A stretch of 64,000 nucleotides of DNA from Sphingobium herbicidovorans (GTDB taxonomy: Bacteria > Pseudomonadota > Alphaproteobacteria > Sphingomonadales > Sphingomonadaceae), in the NCBI RefSeq assembly GCF_002080435.1, contig NZ_CP020538.1, positions 1,674,001 to 1,738,000 of the forward strand. Reading direction: 5' to 3'. The notes under the pieces were generated by a model. That model saw nothing but the letters and a program-made list of their open reading frames with translations. It was not told the origin of the DNA and ran no database searches. The translations under genes were made by a program, and so were the position numbers. Shown here one piece after another: positions 38,690-46,656 of the stretch (position 1 is the stretch's first letter; each line of letters starts with the position of its first letter).

Positions 38690-40848
38690 CCACGCCCGTC
38701 CATGCCCTCGTGCCCGCGTTCGACGATCGCCCTGTGCTGGCGAGCGCGCCGCTCAAGGCGGGCCATGCCCGCGAGGAGCTGTCGCACGTCGGCGACCCGA
38801 CCTGGGATCTCGGTCCCGCCGTCTTCCGCGAGAACGCTCGGCGCTGCCACGTCACCGTGCATTTCGACGTGCTCGAACATGCCGATGTGCAGGCGGCAAT
38901 GCGCGCCTATCTCTACGCCCGCCTCAACGTCGGTCTTCCCGGCTACCACCCGAAGCTGCCGCCCGCCAGCATCCGACAGGCATTCAACCGGGCTCGCCGG
39001 TTCTTCGCCTTCGCGCGCGAGCGGCTTGGGCGGCTCGACCTGGGCCGCATCGATCAGGCGCTGATCGACGCTTATGCGCGCCACCTGCGGGATGATTCAG
39101 CGCGGCGCCCCGTCATCGTCGGCCAGCTCTTGCAGGTGGTCACCGATCTCTACCATCTCCGGGATCACCTGCCTGGAGGCGGTTTCGGGTTCGAGCCGTG
39201 GGCCGGGCAAGCGGCTGCGCGCGTCGCCGGATATCGGCATGTGCGCGAGAACCGCACCCCACGCATGCCGGAGGAGATTGTCACGCCGCTGCTCGCCTGG
39301 TCGCTGCGCTATGTCACGACCTTCGCGACCGATATTCTGGCGGCTCGGGTCGCGCTCGATCGGCTCGAGGCAGTCCGCGCTCGGCTGCTCGCCGCCGAAC
39401 GCGGACTGCCTGATGCAGAGCGCCGCCTGCGGCAGCGCGCGCGCCTCGAGCGCTATCTCGCGCGCCGAGCCCGGCAAGGACGCGGCGTGCCCATCTGGAC
39501 GACGGCACACAACGGCGCCACGCGCATCGATCCCCTCACCGGGGATGCAACCCCGCCGATCAACGCCCATCTCCTCCATTTGCATGCCGGCATCGATGCC
39601 GTCGCCGAGCCGGCCATGCATCTCATGCTCACTACCGGCGCACCGGATGTCATTCGCGAAGCGGTTGCATCGCTTGGTACCGAGGTCGGCGGCATGGACA
39701 CGCCGATCTCGATCGCTCCCGAGAGCGGTCGGCCATGGCGTGCCCGCTTCGACGTGAAGACCCTAGCGATCGAGGAGCGGATGCTGCAGGCCGCCGCCTA
39801 TATCGTATGCGCCTATCTGACCGGCATGCGCGACTGCGAGGTCCAGGCGATGCGGCGCGGCTGCCTCTCGATCGCGCGCAGCGAAGACGGCCTGATCGAG
39901 CGGCAACGCGTCCGATCGACCCTCTACAAGCGCCGATCGAGCGCCGGTGAGTCGGCGAGCTGGGTGACGATCGAACCGGTGGCCGAGGCGATCACGGTGC
40001 TCGAACGGCTGTCGGAACACGCGGCACGGAAGACTGGAAGCGACACGCTCTGGCCGGTGCTTCGTCCCCGCGCTGTCACCAAGACGCATCTGTCGAGCGA
40101 GGTGGTCCGCCAGCTCAACGCCTTCCGCGACCACCTCAACACCGTCTTCGGCAGCCCCGATGCGCCGGTCATCCCACCCGGCCCCGATGGCAAGCCGTGG
40201 CGCATCACGACGCGGCAGTTCCGGCGCACCATCGCGTGGCACATCGCCAACCGTCCGTTCGGCACCATCGCCGGCATGATCCAGTACAAGCATGCCTCGG
40301 TCGCCGCTTTCGAGGGCTATGCCGGGACCAGTGGATCGGGGTTTCGCGCAGAGGTCGAGGCGCAGCGCCGGCTCGGTCAGATTGACGATCTGCTGGACTA
40401 TTTCGACCGGCGGCAGGGCGGCGCATCACTCGGCGGACCGGCGGGACCACGCATCGCGCGGACCCTCGACGATGCCGCCGTTAAGCTCGGGCCACTGCCC
40501 GCCATGATCGCCGATCGGGCCCGCCTGCGCGTCATGCTCGCCAGCGTCGCGCGCACCTTCCATGTCGGCCCGCTCGCGGATTGCTTCTTCGATCCCGCGA
40601 CCGCGCTCTGCCTCAAGCGCGTGACGACCCCCGATCCCGCGCAGCCGCTTACCGCCCTGTGCGAACCGACCCGCTGCCCCAACGCCTGCATCACCGCCCG
40701 CCACAGACCGGCCTGGGAACGTGCGGCGGCCGATGCCCGGGCGCACTTACGCGAACGGCGCATCTCCGACCTCCAGCGTCAGGCGCTCCAGCGCGAGCTT
40801 GATCGCCTGACCGCGGTGATTGCCGGGATCGACCCTCCCGCGCCGTAG
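38686..40848 (+). CDS. Tyrosine recombinase 3 of the large trio
   Basis: A 720-residue protein overlapping the previous gene by 4 bp (ATGA). The N-terminal part has a core-binding segment (IRQAFNRARRFFAFARERL). The catalytic region has LTGMRDCEVQAM (Arg I present), RQFRRTIAWHI (Arg II), then YKHASVAAFEGYAG (His and Tyr). A C-terminal cysteine cluster (ALCEPTRCPNACITARH) matches that of recombinase 2 and may bind zinc. The large size suggests a role in synapsis or targeting. Confidence 0.78.
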   Translation: MTTPVHALVPAFDDRPVLASAPLKAGHAREELSHVGDPTWDLGPAVFRENARRCHVTVHFDVLEHADVQAAMRAYLYARLNVGLPGYHPKLPPASIRQAFNRARRFFAFARERLGRLDLGRIDQALIDAYARHLRDDSARRPVIVGQLLQVVTDLYHLRDHLPGGGFGFEPWAGQAAARVAGYRHVRENRTPRMPEEIVTPLLAWSLRYVTTFATDILAARVALDRLEAVRARLLAAERGLPDAERRLRQRARLERYLARRARQGRGVPIWTTAHNGATRIDPLTGDATPPINAHLLHLHAGIDAVAEPAMHLMLTTGAPDVIREAVASLGTEVGGMDTPISIAPESGRPWRARFDVKTLAIEERMLQAAAYIVCAYLTGMRDCEVQAMRRGCLSIARSEDGLIERQRVRSTLYKRRSSAGESASWVTIEPVAEAITVLERLSEHAARKTGSDTLWPVLRPRAVTKTHLSSEVVRQLNAFRDHLNTVFGSPDAPVIPPGPDGKPWRITTRQFRRTIAWHIANRPFGTIAGMIQYKHASVAAFEGYAGTSGSGFRAEVEAQRRLGQIDDLLDYFDRRQGGASLGGPAGPRIARTLDDAAVKLGPLPAMIADRARLRVMLASVARTFHVGPLADCFFDPATALCLKRVTTPDPAQPLTALCEPTRCPNACITARHRPAWERAAADARAHLRERRISDLQRQALQRELDRLTAVIAGIDPPAP

Positions 40849-41017
40849 ACCACCCCGGCTGTTGGCGGAGTCCTGCGCCGGTCGGCGCGCCCGCGCAACG
40901 GCTTCGCCGTCCTTCGCTTCGCTGCGGCCCTGACGGGTGCGCGAGCCCCCCTGTGCCCGGCGCGAACGGGCCTCCGCCGCCGGGGATGGTCCCCGGCGCG
41001 AGAACGGAGAACATATC
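40849..41017. other. Non-coding stretch before the second ardC
   Basis: 169 bp of GC-rich sequence containing CCGGGGATGG / CCCCGGCGCG-type inverted segments and an AGAACGGAGA site before the ATG at 41018. It has only weak likeness to the structured leader repeat. Confidence 0.35.
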
Positions 41018-41881
41018 ATGTCAGCCTCACCACGCTCAGACGTCTACGCTCGCGTCACGCAAGCGATCGTCGACGCCATCGAAGCCGGCACCGGCACCTG
41101 GCGCATGCCGTGGCATCATTTTGGCGCCGACGTCACCCGCCCGACCAACGTCGCCAGCGGCAAGCCCTATCGCGGCATAAATACGATCTCGCTCTGGGCG
41201 GCCGCCTATGGCAGCGGCTACGCGAGCGGGGTCTGGGGCACCTATCGCCAGTGGCAGGCGCTCGGCGCGCAGGTCCGCAAGGGCGAGCACGCCAGCCTCG
41301 GCGTCCTCTGGAAGGAGTTTCGCGCGAAGGGTGACGACGCCGGCGGCGATGACGACCATCGACGGCTTTTCGCCAAGGCGTTCAGCCTGTTCAACGCCGA
41401 TCAGGTCGATGGCTACGCGCCCGAACCGGCGCCGGACCTGCCTGAGAGCGAACGCCTCGCCGCCGCCGAAGCCTTCATCGCCGCGCTCGGCATCGATACT
41501 GTCTACGGCTCGGCCAGCGCCTATTATCATATCGCCGAAGACCGCATTCACATGCCGGATTTCAGCGCCTTCCACGATGCCCACGGCTTCTACGCCACCC
41601 ACATTCACGAAGCGGCTCATGCCAGTGGCGCAGCCCATCGGCTTGACCGGGATTTCAGCGCCAAGTGGACCAGGCACGCGCTCGCCATGGAGGAAGCGAC
41701 CGCCGAACTGACCGCATCGTTCCTGCTCGCCGATCTTGGGATCGCGCACGAACCGCGACCCGATCATGCGGCCTACATCGCCTCCTGGCTGCAACTGCTC
41801 AAGGACGAGCCTCGGGCGATCTTCACCGCGGCGAGCAAGGCGCAGGCGGCAGCCGACTGGATGCACGCCCGACAGCCGTAA
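41018..41881 (+). CDS. ardC: ArdC-like antirestriction protein (cargo copy)
   Basis: A 287-residue ArdC-type protein with the N-terminal binding domain (VTQAIVDAIEAGTGTWRMPW, YRGINTISLWAAAY, QVRKGEHASLG) and zincin motif HEAAH at 197-201 in place of HELGH. A downstream acidic segment (EEATAELTASFLLADLG) is complete. Only the general plan is shared with the interrupted backbone ardC. It probably protects the element from restriction after transfer. It is transcribed toward merR, which is on the opposite strand. Confidence 0.85.
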   Translation: MSASPRSDVYARVTQAIVDAIEAGTGTWRMPWHHFGADVTRPTNVASGKPYRGINTISLWAAAYGSGYASGVWGTYRQWQALGAQVRKGEHASLGVLWKEFRAKGDDAGGDDDHRRLFAKAFSLFNADQVDGYAPEPAPDLPESERLAAAEAFIAALGIDTVYGSASAYYHIAEDRIHMPDFSAFHDAHGFYATHIHEAAHASGAAHRLDRDFSAKWTRHALAMEEATAELTASFLLADLGIAHEPRPDHAAYIASWLQLLKDEPRAIFTAASKAQAAADWMHARQP

Positions 41882-41884
41882 TGC

Positions 41885-42307
41885 TCACGCGACCCGCACT
41901 TCGGCGCCAAGTGTGTCGAGCAGCGGACAGCCCGGATCCCGACCGGCATCGCAGGCGCGCACCGAGTCGGCCAGAACCCGTTCCATCCGCTTGAGGTCCG
42001 CGATCCGCGCGCGTACGTCCTTCAGGTGCGACGCCGCGAGCTCGCGCACCTCGGCGCAGGAGGCCTGACCGCCAACCGCGAGTCCGAGCAAGGCGCGTAC
42101 CTCGTCCAGGGTAAAGCCCAGCTCCCTCGCGCGGCGCACGAAGCCCAGGCGAGCCACGTCCTCCCGGCCATAGCTGCGGTAGCGGCCCCGCCGCGGCGGA
42201 GCGGGCAGCAGCCCGATCCGCTCGTAATAGCGGATCGTCTCGATGTTGCATCCGGTGCGGCGTGAGAGTTCGCCGATCTGGATCGCGCCGGTTGCGGCCA
42301 TCCCCAA
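41885..42307 (-). CDS. merR: Mercury-responsive regulator MerR
   Basis: A 140-residue MerR-family regulator with an N-terminal winged HTH (IQIGELSRRTGCNIETIRYYERIGLLP) and three cysteines for Hg(II), C84, C119 and C127, matching the usual MerR layout. It is divergent from merT, with the operator-promoter between them. It should repress, and with mercury activate, the mer genes by the DNA-distortion mechanism. An alternative start is 42301. Confidence 0.92.
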   Translation of the reverse strand: MGMAATGAIQIGELSRRTGCNIETIRYYERIGLLPAPPRRGRYRSYGREDVARLGFVRRARELGFTLDEVRALLGLAVGGQASCAEVRELAASHLKDVRARIADLKRMERVLADSVRACDAGRDPGCPLLDTLGAEVRVA

Positions 42308-42315
42308 AATACCTC

Positions 42316-42346
42316 TTGAGTCTGTAGTCGCTACAGATGTTAGGAC
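42316..42346 (+). promoter_or_regulatory. mer operator-promoter
   Basis: A -35 TTGAGT (42316-42321) and a TAGGAC -10 (42341-42346) are separated by 19 bp, the long spacing typical of MerR-controlled promoters. The spacer carries the dyad CTGTAG-TCG-CTACAG (42322-42336), the expected MerR site. Confidence 0.85.
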
Positions 42347-42375
42347 AGCTCAATGCCCGCCACAAGGAGTCGCCC

Positions 42376-42735
42376 GTGACCCAGACGCCAAGCCCGCCTA
42401 AGGGGATCGGCACCGCCACGCTCACGCTGGCGGGGATCGCTGCGGCGTTCGGCGTCGCCGCCTGCTGTGCGCTGCCGATCCTCTTCGCATCCGCCGGGAT
42501 CGGCGCAGCTTGGCTCGGCGGCGTGGCCATTGTCGCCGCGCCGTATCGCACGCCGCTTCTCCTCATTGGCGCATTGTGCCTGCTTGCCGGCGCGGCGCTG
42601 CTGTTGCGCCAGCAAGTTACGGCGGCGCGCTGTGGGCCGGGCGGCATATGCACGCCGCGCTGGATGCGTGTTCTCACGCTCATCGGATTGCTGCTCGGTG
42701 CGGCCCTGCTCTGGGCAGGCTATCGCTATGTCTGA
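42376..42735 (+). CDS. merT: Mercuric ion transporter MerT
   Basis: A 119-residue inner-membrane protein with three hydrophobic segments. The first contains the paired cysteines in AACCALPILFASAG, and the loop after segment 2 has CGPGGICTP. It takes up Hg(II) for reduction inside the cell. The GTG start at 42376 has an AAGGAGT site five bases upstream. No merP is adjacent. It overlaps the next gene by 8 bp. Confidence 0.9.
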   Translation: MTQTPSPPKGIGTATLTLAGIAAAFGVAACCALPILFASAGIGAAWLGGVAIVAAPYRTPLLLIGALCLLAGAALLLRQQVTAARCGPGGICTPRWMRVLTLIGLLLGAALLWAGYRYV

Positions 42736-42952
42736 TGCCACCCCCGAGCTGCGCTCGACGCTGACCTGTCCCCACTGCGGTCATCGGGCGACGGAGACCA
42801 TGCCGACCAATGCCTGCCAGTATTTCTACGACTGCCGGGGTTGCGGCGCGGTCCTCAAGCCCAAGCCGGGCGATTGCTGCGTCTATTGCTCCTACGGCGA
42901 CGTGCCCTGTCCGCCGATCCAGGAGAGCGGCGGCAAGGCGTGCTGCGGCTGA
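42728..42952 (+). CDS. GDCCVxC domain protein
   Basis: A 74-residue cysteine-rich protein: two CPHCG/CRGCG zinc-ribbon pairs, then GDCCVYCSYGDVPCPPIQ and a terminal CC. This family is known by the GDCCVxC motif, sometimes with selenocysteine, and is often near metal genes. It probably binds metal or is a redox partner. It could substitute for MerP in handling mercury, but that is inference. It overlaps merT and precedes merB by 12 bp. Confidence 0.8.
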   Translation: MSDATPELRSTLTCPHCGHRATETMPTNACQYFYDCRGCGAVLKPKPGDCCVYCSYGDVPCPPIQESGGKACCG

Positions 42953-42964
42953 GGAGGGCGGGCG

Positions 42965-43744
42965 ATGGCGCGCGCATCATCCGCTGAAGCCGCCTTTGGA
43001 TCGACGGTTACATTTCCCGGCGGTGCCGTTGTCCCGGACTGGAGCGCAGTCACAACACCCAGCGCCCGCGCAGCCCTGACGGCACTGTTCGCGGCGTTCA
43101 TCGGTTCGAAGTGGCGCGGGATGGACGGCGTCGAGGAGCGGGTCCGGCGCGCCGTGCTTCAAGCCTATGCTGCCGATGGTCGCTCGCCGGTGCCGGCACA
43201 GATCGCCGCCGCATCGGGACTCCCCTCCGGCGAGGTCGGCTCGGCCCTGCAGCGGCTCGCCGGGCGCGATCTCGTGGTCCTCGACGGCGCGGGCCGGGTG
43301 ACCGGCGCCTATCCGTTCACCGACGGCCCCAGCGAACATCAAGTCGAAGTCAGCGGAGTGACCATGAGCGCCATGTGCGCCATCGACGCGTTGGGGATCG
43401 GCGCCATGCTGGAGCGGGACTGCATGATCCGCTCGGCCTGCCGCCAGTGCCGGCGCACGCTCGCCATCCATACCCCCAGCCGCGGCCGCGAGCTGGAAGA
43501 GGTTGAGCCGGGCGCGATCGTCGTCTGGTCCGGCCGTCGCTATGCCAGTGGCTGCGCGGCATCGTCGCTCTGCACCTTGCAGGCCTTCTTCTGCGATGAC
43601 GATCATCTGGCGGCCTGGTGCGCGAGCGGTCCGGTCGGAGCCGATGACGGCATTCGTCTGTGCCTGGCCGAAGCGCTCGAGGTTGGGCGCGCGATTTTTG
43701 CGCCGATGCGGATGGAGATGCGACCATGGCTTCCTACGACCTGA
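42965..43744 (+). CDS. merB: Organomercurial lyase MerB
   Basis: Cleaves carbon-mercury bonds, giving Hg(II). The 259-residue protein contains the active pair C138 and D141 in MSAMCAIDALG and later cysteines C197 and C203 (GCAASSLCTLQAFFC), matching the C96/D99/C159 set of MerB. The block GAYPFTDGPSEHQV is also typical. Its N-terminus is longer than in most MerB. The stop lies inside the next gene, 19 bp past its start. Confidence 0.85.
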   Translation: MARASSAEAAFGSTVTFPGGAVVPDWSAVTTPSARAALTALFAAFIGSKWRGMDGVEERVRRAVLQAYAADGRSPVPAQIAAASGLPSGEVGSALQRLAGRDLVVLDGAGRVTGAYPFTDGPSEHQVEVSGVTMSAMCAIDALGIGAMLERDCMIRSACRQCRRTLAIHTPSRGRELEEVEPGAIVVWSGRRYASGCAASSLCTLQAFFCDDDHLAAWCASGPVGADDGIRLCLAEALEVGRAIFAPMRMEMRPWLPTT

Positions 43745-45075
43745 TCGTCATCGGCAGTGGCACGGCAGCGCAGGTCGCGGTCGGCCGGGTCCGTGCCGCT
43801 GGATGGTCCGTCGCCGTCATCGATCACCGTCCGTTCGGCGGCACCTGTGCGCTGCGTGGCTGCGATCCCAAGAGGATGCTGGTCAGCGGCGAGGAAGCGA
43901 TCGACGCGGCAAGGCGCATGGCCAGACATGGCGTCGACGGCACGCTGGCGATCGACTGGCCCGACCTGATGGCGTTCAAGCGGACCTTCACCGATCCGAT
44001 CCCCGCCAAGCAGGCGCACCGCTACGCCGAGCTCGGTGTCGACGCATTACACGGTGTTGCTCGCTTTGCCGGCCCAGACACGATCGTGGTGGAAGGCCGG
44101 ACATTGCGGGCCCGCCATATCCTGATCGCCAGCGGCGCGCGTCCAGTCCCGCTCGGCATTCCGGGCGAAGATCTGGTGAGCACAAGCGATGCGTTCCTGG
44201 AGCTTCAGGCCCTGCCGCGCCGGATCGTGCTGATCGGCGGCGGCTATGTCGCTGCGGAGTTCTCGCATCTGGCGGCCCGAGCGGGCGCAGAGGTCACCAT
44301 CCTACAGCGGGCCGAGCGGCTCCTGCCGCACTTCGATCCCGACCTGGTGGGCTGGCTGACGCCCCGGTTCGAGGCGCTCGGCATCCGCGTCGAGACCGGT
44401 GCCACCGTTACCCGGGTCGAGCGCAGCGGGAGCGGTCTGCTGGTCCACGCCGAGCGCCAGGGCGAGCCTGATCTCAGCGTCGCCGCCGATCTCGTCGTTC
44501 ATGCCGCCGGGCGCGGTCCTGACCTCAAGGCGCTCGACCTGTCCGCCGGCGAGGTGGCGGTGCAGGACGGGCGCCTGCAGCTCGACGCGCATCTGCGGAG
44601 CATTTCCAACCCGCGGGTCTATGCCGCCGGCGACGCTGCCGGAGTCGGGCCGCGGCTGACGCCGGTGTCCAGCCACGATGCCAAGGTAGTTGCCGCCAAC
44701 CTCCTGGATGGCCCGACGCACCAGCCGGACTATCGCGGCGTGCCGAGCGTGGCCTTCACTCTGCCGCCGATCGCCGCCGTCGGACTGTCAGAGGAGGCGG
44801 CGCGCCGCGGCGGCGTCGCGCTCCGGGTCAACGCAGCCTCGACGCCAGACTGGTTCACCGCCCGCCGCCTCGCCGAGCCGGTCTACGGCCATAAGCTGCT
44901 GATCGACGAGGACACGGACCTCATCCTCGGCGCGCATCTCGTGGGGCCGAACGCCGACGAGGTAATCAACGTTTTCGGTCTGGCAATCCGCCACGGCCTC
45001 ACCGCGGCCGATCTTCGCTCCACCATGTTCGCCTATCCGACCGGCGCCTCCGACGTCGGCTACATGCTGACTTAA
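43726..45075 (+). CDS. merA: MerA-like FAD/NAD(P) disulfide oxidoreductase
   Basis: A 449-residue flavoprotein of the glutathione reductase/MerA group. It has an FAD motif GSGTAA at 10-15, redox-active cysteines C41 and C46 in GGTCALRGCDPKR, the NADH-binding VLIGGGYVAAEF and a C-terminal interface (AFTLPPIAAVGLSEEAA). It lacks the N-terminal metal domain and the C-terminal vicinal cysteines of MerA (it ends GYMLT). It is named here from position after merB. Reduction of Hg(II) is likely but unproven, and another disulfide reductase role is possible. Confidence 0.75.
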   Translation: MASYDLIVIGSGTAAQVAVGRVRAAGWSVAVIDHRPFGGTCALRGCDPKRMLVSGEEAIDAARRMARHGVDGTLAIDWPDLMAFKRTFTDPIPAKQAHRYAELGVDALHGVARFAGPDTIVVEGRTLRARHILIASGARPVPLGIPGEDLVSTSDAFLELQALPRRIVLIGGGYVAAEFSHLAARAGAEVTILQRAERLLPHFDPDLVGWLTPRFEALGIRVETGATVTRVERSGSGLLVHAERQGEPDLSVAADLVVHAAGRGPDLKALDLSAGEVAVQDGRLQLDAHLRSISNPRVYAAGDAAGVGPRLTPVSSHDAKVVAANLLDGPTHQPDYRGVPSVAFTLPPIAAVGLSEEAARRGGVALRVNAASTPDWFTARRLAEPVYGHKLLIDEDTDLILGAHLVGPNADEVINVFGLAIRHGLTAADLRSTMFAYPTGASDVGYMLT

Positions 45076-45096
45076 CGCACGAGCGCCACTGCCATG

Positions 45097-45124
45097 GCGG
45101 CCGATCCCTCGCGCGATCGGCCGC
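45097..45124 (+). terminator. Strong hairpin after the merA-like gene
   Basis: GCGGCCGATC (45097-45106) pairs perfectly with GATCGGCCGC (45115-45124) with an 8-nt loop. No T tract follows, so it may stabilise the mRNA end. Confidence 0.45.
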
Positions 45125-45169
45125 TTCGCGATGCATGTCGATGCGGGCTGTCGCCCGCCATTAAGCGGA

Positions 45170-45198
45170 CGCCGCTTGCGCGGCGGCTCCGATTTTTT
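45170..45198 (+). terminator. Candidate intrinsic terminator of the mer operon
   Basis: CGCCGC-TTGC-GCGGCG (45170-45185) is followed by T6 at 45193-45198. A second hairpin, GCGGGC/GCCCGC, lies at 45143-45158. Confidence 0.5.
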
Positions 45199-45213
45199 GG
45201 CCTCTCCCTCGAT

Positions 45214-45370
45214 GCGGGAGTGGTCGGCGCTCCCTGCTAGGCCCGCCGCGGCGCGCTGCAAGCCTCGGCTTCGCCGGGCTGCTCCATTTCATTTCGCCCC
45301 TGCGGGTGCAGCCCGCCGCTTCAGCAGGCCTCTCCGGTCGCTCTCGCCGCCCACCCCCGCCTCGGGGGAG
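45214..45370 (+). repeat. Structured leader repeat, copy C (right end of transposon)
   Basis: Third copy. The 16-nt arms GCGGGAGTGGTCGGCG (45214-45229) and CGCCGCCCACCCCCGC (45345-45360) pair with two mismatches. Internal CCCTGCTAG and GGGTGCAGCCCGCC are retained. It is not followed by an intact gene. Confidence 0.6.
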
Positions 45371-45439
45371 GCCATGGGGCTTTTGGGCAGTGCTGGAGGC
45401 AACCGATGGTTTTCACCTTCCAACCGCCATTTTGGGCTG

Positions 45440-45452
45440 GACTGTCAGGATA
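45440..45452 (-). repeat. Right terminal inverted repeat of the mercury transposon
   Basis: GACTGTCAGGATA is the partner of 35361-35373; 11 of 13 bases agree after reverse complement. ardC resumes at the next codon. Confidence 0.7.
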
Positions 45453-45453
45453 T

Positions 45454-45543
45454 GTGGCCGAAATGGCGAGCGCTTTTCTCTGCGCGGAGCTGGGTATCGT
45501 GCCGACCGTGCACCACGCCGATTATCTGGGCGCATGGCTCGCC
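45454..45543 (+). pseudogene. ardC: ardC, middle fragment
   Basis: Thirty codons in register with the first fragment: VAEMASAFLCAELG then VPTVHHADYLGAWLA. This is the usual helical segment after HELGH. It is cut on the left by the mercury transposon and on the right by the RIT element; a stop codon (TAA at 45544) follows at once. The third piece is at 49447. Confidence 0.85.
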
Positions 45544-45566
45544 TAATGTCGAGCTGCCCATTACTC

Positions 45567-45615
45567 CAGTAATCGCGAGGTGACAGTAATGTGAAGGAAC
45601 GGAGTTCGGGCTGCG
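45567..45615 (+). repeat. RIT left inverted repeat (49 bp)
   Basis: Begins CAGTAATCGCGAGGTGACAG and ends GTTCGGGCTGCG. It matches the reverse complement of 49395-49443 at 46 of 49 positions. Confidence 0.9.
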
Positions 45616-45654
45616 CTACTCTGCGGCGATCCGAGCCCCGTCCTGCACATTATT

Positions 45655-46656
45655 TCAGAGGGTATCGAGCCAGGCGAGCAGGCTCGCATCCCGCTTCCAT
45701 GACGGCTGACACGCTGCTGCTGGAACGCCGACGTGTTCGAGCGCCTTTCGCTTGGTTTCCAGATTGGCTTGGGCGTAGTGGCTGGTCGTATCGAGGCTGA
45801 CGTGCCCGAGCCAACTGCGGATGACGGTAATATCGACGCCGGACGAGACGAGGTGGACAGCGGTCGCATGGCGGAAGCTGTGCGGGGTCACGTGCTTCGA
45901 CCGCAGCGTGGGGACTATCTTAGCGGCGGCCTGGACGTATGATGCGAGTTTGAACCGTACACCCGATGCGCCAAGCGGTTCGCCATAGCGATTGACGAAG
46001 AGCCGATCGCTCGGTGCCCTTGGCTGCCTGTCCAAGAGTTTCTTCAACAACGTCACCGTTTCCGGCCAGAGCGGACTGATGCGTTCCTTACGCCCTTTGC
46101 CGTAAAGGCGCACGCAATGCGGCGCTTCGAACCGGATCGCATCGGGACGTAAATCGAGCGCTTCCTGGATGCGTGCGCCGCTGTTGTACAGGAAGGATAA
46201 CAGCGCGTGGTCACGCATTCCCTCCAGCGTTGATCGGTCGGGTTGTGCGAGGATCGCTTCGACCTCATTCGGCTCAAGATAACAGGGCGCAGGGATCGCT
46301 CCCCGTTTTATCGGGACGGCAAGAACCTCGGCGCATTGGGCGATATATGTTGGCTCTTTACCCGCCACGAAGCCGAAGAAGCTGCGGATGGCGGCAAGCC
46401 GGCAGTTGCGCGTGCCGATCGTGCCTTTCCGCTCATGTTCCGCATGGGCCAGGAACGCGCCGAGCTCACCGGCGGTGAGATCGGCCAGCGCAACCGCCGC
46501 TACTCCACCACCTTTTCGTGCAGCGACGAACCGGAGGAACAACCGCCAGGTGTCACGATAGGACCGGATGGTATGGACGGACGCGTTGCGCTGCTCGGCC
46601 AGCCACTCATGGAAGAAGGCGCGCAGCAGGGCGGGGAACGGATCGATCTTTCTCAT
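45655..46656 (-). CDS. RIT tyrosine recombinase, third gene
   Basis: A 333-residue recombinase with core-binding domain (VHTIRSYRDTWRLFLRFV) and complete catalytic set: Arg in NSGARIQEA, HSFRHATAV, LGHVSLDTTSHYAQ. The start at 46656 overlaps the preceding gene by 4 bp. The longer frame from 46839 is an overlap artefact. It is the shortest of the three proteins and the last in the operon. Confidence 0.9.
   Translation of the reverse strand: MRKIDPFPALLRAFFHEWLAEQRNASVHTIRSYRDTWRLFLRFVAARKGGGVAAVALADLTAGELGAFLAHAEHERKGTIGTRNCRLAAIRSFFGFVAGKEPTYIAQCAEVLAVPIKRGAIPAPCYLEPNEVEAILAQPDRSTLEGMRDHALLSFLYNSGARIQEALDLRPDAIRFEAPHCVRLYGKGRKERISPLWPETVTLLKKLLDRQPRAPSDRLFVNRYGEPLGASGVRFKLASYVQAAAKIVPTLRSKHVTPHSFRHATAVHLVSSGVDITVIRSWLGHVSLDTTSHYAQANLETKRKALEHVGVPAAACQPSWKRDASLLAWLDTL

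Larger units (their letters stand above)
35354..45453 (+). mobile_element. Tyrosine-recombinase transposon with a mercury-resistance cargo (10.1 kb)
   Basis: Bounded on both sides by ardC sequence. The left junction is GTTGCC (35354-35359) and the right is GTGGCC (45454-45459), in the same ardC reading frame. Ends carry imperfect inverted repeats (35361-35373, 45440-45452). It encodes three overlapping large tyrosine recombinases, a second ArdC and merR, merT, a GDCCVxC protein, merB and a MerA-like flavoprotein. The trio plan recalls Tn554 (TnpA/B/C), but these proteins are larger; no exact family is claimed. Distance between junction copies is exactly 10100 bp. Confidence 0.85.
45076..45453. 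other. Non-coding right end of the mercury transposon
   Basis: 378 bp without a gene. It contains hairpins after the merA-like gene, leader copy C and the right inverted repeat. A 45-codon frame starting at 45406 crosses the junction into ardC but is not expected to be a real gene. Confidence 0.6.

Noticed and set aside
45406-45543. A 45-codon gene after leader copy C
   Set aside because: It is a chance frame across the transposon end into the middle ardC fragment.
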